Origin: Lithodes maja
Lineage: Eukaryota > Arthropoda > Malacostraca > Decapoda > Lithodidae
NCBI GenBank assembly: GCA_037953745.1
Contig: JBAKBP010007612.1
Coordinates: 34,173 to 98,172, forward strand
Length of the DNA stretch: 64,000 nucleotides
Direction: 5' to 3'
This document shows, in pieces, positions 56,966-64,000 of this stretch. Position 1 is the first letter of the stretch. Every line of letters starts with the position of its first letter. Position numbers and translations under genes: made by a program. Below the pieces are notes generated by a model. That model saw only the letters and a list, made by a program, of their open reading frames with translations. It did no database searches and was not told the origin of the DNA.

Positions 56966-57127
56966 CTGTGGAAGAATATATGACAGAACCCCATGCAATA
57001 ATGTCGATCAGAGAACATAATAATTAGTTATACAACACGTGGAATCATCACTTTTACAAATATAAACACGAAAATACGAAACGTTCAAATAATTAATCGA
57101 TAGCATTATACTTACTATTTGCTTTAA

Positions 57128-57279
57128 TTGGTGACAGCTCGCCTGACCGGGCCTAGGAGATTTTCTGTTACTTGGAATTGTCGATTCTCTATTTCTTTGA
57201 GAAAGTTGAGAGCATGCGTACAGGAGTCGGTCATCATTCTGAGTGTGCTCGCGGAGAGGGTTTCAGAGCGTGCCATTAA
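57128..57279 (-). pseudogene. Short exon-like ORF, copy 1
   Basis: Minus-strand ORF of 50 codons from an ATG at about 57277 (MARSETLSASTLRMMTD, then FLKEIENRQF) to a stop near 57127, shortly before a donor-like GTAAGT complement. A near-identical copy lies at 58680-58830. Its ATG overlaps the TTAA target used by MITE A. Function unknown. Confidence 0.4.
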
Positions 57280-57759
57280 CCCTCCTGGCCCGGTTGTCAT
57301 TTTAAAATGACACCACGAAGTAAGGGCAGGAGCCCGGGTGTCATTTTATAATCTGTAAGCTTGAAAGCCTATTCAGCTTGGTCTGAACGCCGTGCGTCCG
57401 ACGCATGTAAACAAAGCCGATCGTTACGTCACCGCACCTCCGAAAACAAGAAAGAGAAGACTCGTTTGTTATTGTATGTCTGTATGTCGTTGTTTCAGTA
57501 GTGAAAAGATCGTCATATTGCTAACATCGCCTGCAAGTGCTCTCCACTGAAATCGTCATCACAACTGAACCAGTTGACATAGAGAGCTCTAATCAATGCC
57601 AGTCTACAGATTGGAAACCGCACTACATTTATAGATGCGTGGGAAATTTCTAGCAGTTAAACTAAACAAAAATACGGTAGCCTAGGCCTAGACGTTTTTC
57701 GGCCAGATCGCCCGGGTAGCCCACACTGTCATTTTGAGAGCCTGCCCGGGCCAGGAGGG
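57280..57759 (+). mobile_element. piggyBac-type MITE A, copy 2
   Basis: 480 bp flanked by TTAA (57276-57279 and 57760-57763). Terminal inverted repeats CCCTCCTGGCCCGG / CCGGGCCAGGAGGG, with an internal TCATTTTAAAATGA palindrome close to one end. The unoccupied site is preserved at 58827-58830. No transposase ORF. Copy 1 at 27008 lies in the opposite orientation. Confidence 0.9.
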
Positions 57760-57763
57760 TTAA

Positions 57764-58503
57764 ACCCTTCTGTACCGGCGACGTCCTTTTAACTTAATGT
57801 TGGCTACTATTAGACGAAATTCTTCAGTTTAAAAAGTGCCTCCAGCAATTGACAGGCTTGGAACTAACGCAAAACCCGTTTTAATACCACAGAACATTCT
57901 TAAACTACAGAAATTCGTGTGGTGGTGTGGTGGAGTGGTCTTGCCACTGGCCTGGTAGTCCAAAGGTCCCGGGTTCAAATCCCGATGTATCAATGGGAAG
58001 ATATTATTGGGGTGGAATTTGTGCTGTACCTGGTATCAGTGCATTACCACAAGCCCACCGAAACGTCAATAAAATACCCTCATTGTTCCCTGATTAAATA
58101 GCACTGTATGAATATTCCCATATTCAAAATATGCTATAGGGGTGCAATGCCTGGTGAGTTATCTGCTCAACAGGTGGCGTTGTGTGTGTGAAAGTGTGAG
58201 AGTCCGAGTGTAGGGGGTGAGACAGTGAAGCACGGGAACGAGGTGGCTTCAGAGATGGGGTCGTTTCGGGCCATGAGTGAGCACCGTGCCTCATGTGAAG
58301 GCAAGATGGCAGGTGCTCGTTGTACTCTACGTGCTTCACATGTCTCACTCCCTAGACTGGAACAAGACCTCACAGGCTTCACTGTTCATTGTAAAGCGGT
58401 GAATGTTAAGGCTCTCAGCCTATGCCCGAGAGGAAGTAAGTTGGAATATAGAAAAAAAAAAAAAAAAAAAAAAAAAAACTTAAAAATCCGTCGCCGGTAC
58501 AGG
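57764..58503 (+). mobile_element. TTAA-flanked MITE B, copy 1, carrying a SINE
   Basis: Left end reads TCTGTACCGGCGACG and right end is its complement CGTCGCCGGTACAGG, followed by TTAA at 58504-58507. Copy 2 (58831-59029) is 199 bp; this copy is longer because of the SINE-like insertion near 57914-58480. The TTAA at its left edge was reused by MITE A. Confidence 0.75.
57914..58480 (+). mobile_element. tRNA-derived SINE-like insertion 2 with poly(A) tail
   Basis: About 565 bp missing from the paralog near 58981-59003. The head is tRNA-like (A box TGGTGGAGTGGTC at 57928-57940; B box GGGTTCAAATCCC at 57971-57983). The body is unrelated to any family I recognise, and the tail is 27 A's (58452-58478). 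Left boundary certain to a few bases; target duplication unclear. Confidence 0.75.
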
Positions 58504-58679
58504 TTAATTAAGGGTCCTCCGGTCATGACAGCTTCCCGGTTAAGTTGAATTATCTTAAGCCCCCCTCCCCAAAGGTAGTTGTACAACACGTGGAATCATC
58601 ACTTTTACAGATATAAACACGAAAATACGAAACATTCAAATAAATAATCGATAACATTATACTTACTATTTGCTTTAAT

Positions 58680-58830
58680 TGGCGACAGCTCGCCTGACCG
58701 GGCCTAGGAGATTTTCTGTTGCTTGGAATTGTCGATTCTCTATTTCATTGAGAAAGTTGAGAGCATGCGTACAGGAGTCGGTCATCATTCTGAGTGTGCT
58801 CGCGGAGAGGGTTTCAGAGCGTGCCATTAA
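58680..58830 (-). pseudogene. Short exon-like ORF, copy 2
   Basis: Matches 57128-57279 with a few substitutions and carries no MITE A at its ATG. Confidence 0.4.
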
Positions 58831-59029
58831 CCCCTTCTGTACCGGCGACGTCCTTTTAACTTAATTTTTGCTACTATTATACGATTTTCTTCAGTTTAAA
58901 AAGTGCCTCCAGCAATTGACAGGCTTGGAACTAATGCAGAACCCGTTTTAATACCACAGAACATTCTTAAACTACAGAAATTTGTATAAATATAGCTAGA
59001 AAAACTTAAAAAGCCGTCGCCGGTACAGG
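58831..59029 (+). mobile_element. TTAA-flanked MITE B, copy 2
   Basis: 199 bp between TTAA at 58827-58830 and 59030-59033, with imperfect inverted ends around CTGTACCGGCGACG. No coding sequence. The CC start and TTAA target suggest piggyBac type. Confidence 0.75.
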
Positions 59030-59075
59030 TTAATTAAGGGTCCTCCGGTCATGACAGCTTCTCGGGTGAGTTGAA

Positions 59076-59450
59076 TTATCTTAAGCCCCCCTCCCCAAAG
59101 GTATTTCTCGCAATTTCCTCCTCTGTTCCGTGTGACCCAAAGAGGGCATCTCTAAAGGGACAATCATATAGGTTTGTTTTCTTTGCATTTGTTGGTGGCA
59201 GGGGCCTTTTCTTAGAGAACCTACTCGCTGCAGCCAAAACATTCTCTCTATCGTCGTTAGTTAGGTACGAGTGGCAAACGGCCATGTGCTTCCGTAGGTT
59301 GGCTGATTCCCTGTAGCAACCGGCGACTGGGCATGGTCTGCCAGGTCTATTTGTTGTCTTGCTGATCGCTTTGGACTATTTACGATTTGGGCCTTTGTTT
59401 TCATTTAGAAGCTTTCTTGCACACTGCCACTGCAGGAATATAGTATTCTT
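59076..59450 (-). pseudogene. C2H2-type zinc-finger exon, copy 2
   Basis: Finger one is intact here (CPVAGCYRESANLRKHMAVCH when read across its two halves), followed by the same linker (SRFSKKRPLPPTNAK). The second finger is lost: after YDCPF the sequence diverges into DALFGSHGTEEE, at the boundary with unrelated DNA near 59150. Paralog of 55528-55905. Confidence 0.5.
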
Positions 59451-59479
59451 TTCTCGGCCTTTCTCTTTCTTCAGTTCAT

Positions 59480-59674
59480 CTAGTTCAGCTTTTTTCGTTT
59501 GTATTTGTTGGTCATAAAATGATCAACAGTCTGTACAGTCTTAATATTGCGGACACGTTCGATCTCAGTGTTCAGTTGTCGTCTATGATTAATCTTGGAG
59601 CTGGTCTTTTTTCCCGTTTCATCACTGATATAAACGCTAAAACTATCGTTATACATTACTTCTATAAAATCCAA
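59480..59674 (-). pseudogene. Fused exon fragment of the zinc-finger gene family
   Basis: An open frame in which TGKKTSSKIN (end of the exon seen at 56741) runs directly into HRRQLNTEIERV (interior of the exon seen at 56170-56355), continuing to VDHFMTNKYKRKKLN and a stop. The 450 bp that separate these pieces in copy 1, including an intron, are missing. The joint falls at a few bases of shared sequence, so a deletion is likelier than a spliced retrocopy. Confidence 0.5.
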
Positions 59675-59888
59675 TATTGATGCGAAAATATTCTTAACAT
59701 CGCCATCATGTTCAGCGGAAAATATAGCTATGGTTTAGTATGTATGATAATACAAATATGTTATCTAGCCGGTTTCGGAAATATTGTGAAGAAAAGTGAC
59801 ACATACCACAATTCGCAGCAGAAATATTTACGAATATTAATTGTATACGATATAACCATTATACAATAGATACACTATTTTTGGGTTG

Positions 59889-60640
59889 ATAGAACAAATA
59901 TTGTTGTAAGGATTCCCTCTATCTTGTGAAGTGTATTTCAATGCAGTTGGGGTGATATGTGTGGATAAAAAGGAGCGATAACATTATTATGTTGGCCGCG
60001 GCTAGAAGCTTTTTGGCCCAAGCTGGAGTACTAGCCTAGTAGGGCGGGCGAGCGTTTTACTATACTGCACGTTTTTTACAGGGTAGGTGGGAGGTGGAGA
60101 GCGCGGCTCACTTCCTATGTAGGCGGGAGAGGCACGCCAAAGGTTAATGTACCACTGTGTAAAAATAATGAAAATCCATCGATTATGTTTCGAGTTACGC
60201 ACCATTTTTCACTTTTTAGATTAGAAATGTAAGTTATATATATTTCATATTTTGAAATATAGGATTCAGGTTTTATACACTCCTACGAGCAGGTTCAAGC
60301 GCGACATGATAAATATTGTTGTATAGACTTCCCTCTATCTCGTGAAGTGTATTTCAATGCAGTTGGAGTGATATTTGTGGATGAAAAAGAGCGATAACAT
60401 TATTATGTTGGCCGCGGCTAGAAGCTTTTTGGCCCAAGCTGGAGTACTAGCTTAGTAGGGCGGGCGAGCGTTTTACTATACTGTGCGGTTTTTACTGGGT
60501 AGGTGGGAGGTGGAGAGCGCGGCTCACTTCCTATGTAGGCGGGAGAGGGTAGGCCAGGCACGCCCAAGTGTTAATGTACCACTGTGCAAAAATCATAAAA
60601 ATCCTTCGAGTACTTTTCGAGTTAAGGGTACTTCACACAG
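59889..60640. repeat. Tandem duplication, period about 418 bp
   Basis: 59889-60305 and 60308-60640 share AAATATTGTTGTA, TTCAATGCAGTTGG, TTATGTTGGCCGCGGCTAG and AGCGCGGCTCACTTCC blocks in the same order with about 5 percent differences. A third partial copy of the sequence between them is at 61849-61955. No coding or RNA identity recognised. Confidence 0.85.
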
Positions 60641-60654
60641 TCAGGAATGCGAGA

Positions 60655-60731
60655 TAGAATCACTAGGAGTAGCTGAAAATTCCGATTCCTTGGCTTATTC
60701 GTGGTGAAAATCGATGACTCCTAGTGATTCT
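60655..60731. repeat. Imperfect hairpin
   Basis: AGAATCACTAGGAGT (60656-60670) is the reverse complement of ACTCCTAGTGATTCT (60716-60730). Confidence 0.75.
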
Positions 60732-60870
60732 AGCGATATCCTAGGGATTCCTGTTAGACTCCCAGTGACTCCAAACCAGTCCCGGCCGATTGGCCCTGTC
60801 CGACAAAATGTTCACCGTCTTAAAGGTTCTCGCCACGAATCGGACCATTCCCTGTAATACTTCTCACGTG

Positions 60871-61318
60871 AAAGTATACTATACAGTATACGGGTAGTAA
60901 AGTATACTATACAGTATACGGGTAGTAAAGTATACTGTACAGTATACGGGTAGTAAAGTATACTGTACAGTATACGGGTAGTAAAGTATACTGTACAGTA
61001 TACGGGTAGTAAAGTATACTGTACAGTATACGGGTAGTAAAGTATACTGTACAGTATACGGGTAGTAAAGTATACTATACAGTATACGGGTAGTAAAGTA
61101 TACTATACAGTATACGGGTAGTAAAGTATACTATACAGTATACGGGTAGTAAAGTATACTGTACAGTATACGGGTAGTAAAGTATACTGTACAGTATACG
61201 GGTAGTAAAGTATACTGTACAGTATACGGGTAGTAAAGTATACTGTACAGTATACGGGTAGTAAAGTATACTATACAGTATACGGGTAGTAAAGTATACT
61301 ATACAGTATACGGGTAGT
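60871..61318. repeat. 28-bp palindromic minisatellite, 16 copies
   Basis: Sixteen consecutive 28-bp units, each with GTATACTGTACAGTATAC (a perfect 18-bp palindrome) or a one-base variant with CTATAC. The remainder of the unit is GGGTAGTAAA. The units are otherwise identical. Confidence 0.95.
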
Positions 61319-62408
61319 TAACTTTTCTCGGTCAAACATTATAAATAGACCTAGTATTAACCTTATAAGTACAATTTCCCACAAGACATTGTATTCACCC
61401 AGTGATTGTGTGTAGAGAATGAAATTACGGTAGGTGAGGTAATTAATAATGTGAACAATGTATGGTCAATGTTACAATACCCTACTTGTAGTCTACAAGT
61501 TCTGCAACTCCCCTTACCTAACATAACGAGAGTGGTGGAGGCGTGTTTGTATGTGTTTTGAAATGTCAGATTCGTTTGGGGGTGCAGAGTAGAGTTTGGA
61601 TTACTACTTGGAGGGGCGTTGTAGTCGCCGGGTTAAAGCTTGAGCCAGCGGAATCATGGCTTGGTGGTTGTTCAGGGGCCGTTGTAGATGCCGGTTAATA
61701 ATCTAGAAGTTCTGCAACTCCCCTGACCTAACCTAAGCAAACTAACACAACCTATAAGTGTTACCTATATTAGGTAATCGTATGATATATTACAGAACTC
61801 GGTAACGAATGAAAAGAAGAAGATGTGATGGATTAAATATATTTGCGCACCATTTTTCACTTTTTAGAAATGTAAGTTATATTTCATATTTTGAAATATA
61901 GGATTAAGATTTTATACACTCCTATGATCAGGTTCAAGCGCGACATGATACAAGATCTATACACTTCTATGTGAAAGATAAAGCATAGTACGACCAAATA
62001 CGAATATACAGTATATACTTAACTCTCTCCATCATATTATGTTCCAATAAGTCCGAGTTGGCGCTTGACAAGTATTTTGGGTCTTGAATTTGACTCATGA
62101 GTGTTGTCGAAGCCTTACATTTTTCGCGATTTCCATCCACCAGAATGCTGTTTATTGTGATGTATCATATATCAATGGAAAGAGGAATATTTATAGTACA
62201 TGATAAAATAAAAAAAAATGTAAATAAATCGAAATATGAAAGTGTAAATGAGTCCGGAATACAATTATTTCCCATGCAATTGTCTTCACACCGTCCTAGC
62301 TCTAAATTGTGAGTGATGACCATATATTTGTTTTTGCTCAAATAATAGTATTTTTTCTCCTCTTTCCAAATCTGGAAACAGAAATTGTTTATCTTCAATA
62401 GTTCTCAA
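61319..62408. other. Non-coding spacer
   Basis: AT-rich DNA with no gene recognised. It includes a short near-duplicate (CTCCCCTTACCTAAC near 61509 and CTCCCCTGACCTAAC near 61719) and a partial copy of the 60.2-kb repeat at 61849-61955. Confidence 0.5.
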
Positions 62409-63230
62409 GCAGTGACCGAAAACAAAAAAATATATGATTTTGATTTATATGGTTTATAACATTTTCAATTTATTTCGTTGCTACGAAGTGTATGGTTTTA
62501 AATTTAGGCTGTATGAATACGGCAAATAATGCTGATGAGTATAAAACAAACTAGAAGTTCCTAGGACAAATACTTTTTGCGCTATGAATATTTGAAATGA
62601 AGAGCCAAAATGCGAATATTTACGCTTCACCCATCTCTGTTCCGGCGATGCTAGCCGGGTTCCGAGCTGTTCCCCACCTCGTGGTTGCGTTATTTGCTCG
62701 GATACGTATATAACTGTATAATTGTATATATCACCGGAATCGGAAAATTGTGCTCTTTCCAATGGTGAAAACCAAAATAATATAGCATAATTGGTTCGCG
62801 AGCTATGCACAATTGTTTCCATGCAATGACCGAAAAAAAAAAAATCTGATTTTGATTGATATGGTTTATAACATTTTCGATTTATTTCGTTGCTACGAAG
62901 TGTATGGTTTTAAATTTAGGCTGAATGAATACGGCAAATAATGCTGATGAGTATAAAACAAACTAGAAGTTCCTAGGACAAATACTTTTTGCGCTATGAA
63001 TATTTGAAATGAAGAGCCAAAATGCGAATATTTACGCTTCACCCGTCTCTGTTCCGGCGATGCTAGCCGGGTTCCGAGCTGTTCCCCACCTCGTGGTTGC
63101 GTTATTTGGTCAGATACGTATATAACTGTATATATCACCGGAATCGGAAAATTGTGCTCTTTCCAATGGTGAAAACAAAAATAATATAGAGTAATTGGTT
63201 CGTGAGCTATGCGCAATTGTTTCCATGCAT
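62409..63230. repeat. Tandem duplication, period about 414 bp
   Basis: 62409-62822 and 62823-63230 are near-identical direct copies, sharing AAGAGCCAAAATGCGAATAT, GGCGATGCTAGCCGGGTTCC and TGTGCTCTTTCCAATGGTG. The minus strand reads the same partial ORF in both (GGEQLGTRLASPEQR), but I see no known domain. Confidence 0.88.
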
Positions 63231-63420
63231 TGTTATTGTTATGAAAATATATGAGAATGTTTATACAGTTGTATATCTTTGCCACAATATACACCCTTTC
63301 CAACGAGAAGGGAAATGGCTCCTGGGTTGACACTGAAAAAACAAAATAAGAAAGCCAGGTAATCTTCAGGTAATAAATTCAGAAATAATTCTATTGTACA
63401 CGTAAATAAAATAAAGTAAT

Positions 63421-63510
63421 GTATATATATATATATATATACAGAATATATATATATATACATACAGTATATATATATATATATACAGTATATATATATA
63501 TATATACACA

Positions 63511-63593
<83 letters not shown>

Positions 63594-63615
63594 TATATAT
63601 ATATATATATATATT
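63421..63615. repeat. (TA)n tract with CAGTATA interruptions
   Basis: About 195 bp of alternating TA broken at intervals by CAGTATA or CACAGTATA. Low complexity; the ORFs through it are artefacts. Confidence 0.92.
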
Positions 63616-64000
63616 GTTACGTATCTTGATCCTCAAGTGGTTAACTTGATGAATCTAGATAGCACAGAGATATATATTAAGGTATCAGTCAGCTGAAGGC
63701 AAAACAAAAGTAAAATCTAATAACATTATTTCCTGTTGTTGCTTCCTTTCCTTTTGGATCTTAGGACTTAGTATCCTTTATTGACTGATACTCTTTAATT
63801 ATGAAAAATACTGAAACTAATTAAAGTCATGTAGTATTTATAAAGAATTATTATTTAACCGAAGCTTAGTAGGCTATGGTTATTAACCGAATAAGTTATA
63901 TCTAAAGAAGGACTATTAATTCTATAAAAAGTCTTGAAAGATAAATATTAAAGTAAGAATATTTCAGTCTCTTACCCTATTTGAAATGAATAGATAGTTT
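63616..64000. other. Window edge, possible LTR start
   Basis: The complex sequence begins TGTTACGTATC immediately after the TA tract. TGTTACG is how the minus-strand Gmr1-like LTRs at 1097 and 15987 begin. The rest shows no similarity I can see by eye and runs off the window. Confidence 0.25.

Larger units (their letters stand above)
58577..59100. repeat. Second unit of a tandem segmental duplication
   Basis: The unit that starts AGTTGTACAACACGTGG at 58577 repeats the one starting near 57030. The first unit ends CCTCCCCAAAGGT at 58576, directly at the junction. Without the MITE A and SINE insertions the units are collinear over about 500 bp, including the short ORF and MITE B. Confidence 0.88.

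Noticed and set aside
57925..57990. Functional tRNA gene
   Set aside because: tRNA-like boxes head a longer poly(A)-tailed insertion; the acceptor ends do not pair.
59480..59674. Processed retrocopy of the zinc-finger gene
   Set aside because: The joint does not fall at the splice sites seen in copy 1 and has local sequence similarity; deletion is simpler.
60871..61318. CRISPR array
   Set aside because: Units are contiguous with no unique spacers, and the sequence is eukaryotic; it is a minisatellite.
63391..63649. Tyr/Ile-rich ORFs on both strands
   Set aside because: Translations of a TA-repeat tract.

Overview
The window looks like gene-poor, repeat-dense nuclear DNA from a metazoan. 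I see no housekeeping gene, ribosomal RNA gene or bacterial operon. Nearly everything recognisable is a transposable element, with introns, tRNA-derived SINE-like inserts, TTAA- and TA-flanked inverted-repeat elements, DIRS, BEL/Pao, Ty3/gypsy and non-LTR retrotransposons. This mix, especially Gmr1-like gypsy, BEL/Pao, DIRS and RTE-like LINEs together, fits a marine invertebrate, perhaps a decapod crustacean. That assignment is inference only.

Layout. 1-650: two fold-back elements. 1097-2885: a solo LTR of a Gmr1-like gypsy family with a 4-bp target duplication. 3193-11266: a decayed BEL/Pao element on the minus strand, its gag broken by a 767-bp pogo-like element (9017-9783). 11267-17779: the 5' two thirds of a minus-strand Gmr1-like element (Gmr1-A), cut in reverse transcriptase exactly where the BEL LTR begins. 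18258-26940: a DIRS element on the minus strand with inverted terminal repeats, an internal complementary region, broken gag, RNase H and tyrosine recombinase, and a 4-kb leader of duplicated modules. 27008-27495: a piggyBac-type MITE. 29655-53330: a mosaic of RTE-like LINE copies interrupted by a second LINE family (30644-33982, recopied at 52118-52791), an intact Gmr1-like element (Gmr1-B, 35092-44597), a decayed conventional gypsy fragment (44849-48117), and copies of an unclassified exon. 53430-59674: minus-strand exons of a duplicated, decayed zinc-finger plus tyrosine-recombinase-like gene family, carrying SINE-like and piggyBac-type insertions. 59889-64000: tandem repeats, a 28-bp palindromic minisatellite, TA-rich DNA and possibly the edge of another LTR.

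The most notable item is Gmr1-B. It has one uninterrupted 1,696-codon gag-pol whose integrase lies before reverse transcriptase (protease, integrase, reverse transcriptase, RNase H). Its 1.84-kb LTRs appear to differ only by single-base homopolymer indels, it has a 4-bp target duplication (ACTG), and a paralogous unoccupied target survives at 50021. The window also preserves several other filled and empty site pairs, so much of the insertion order can be read directly from the sequence.
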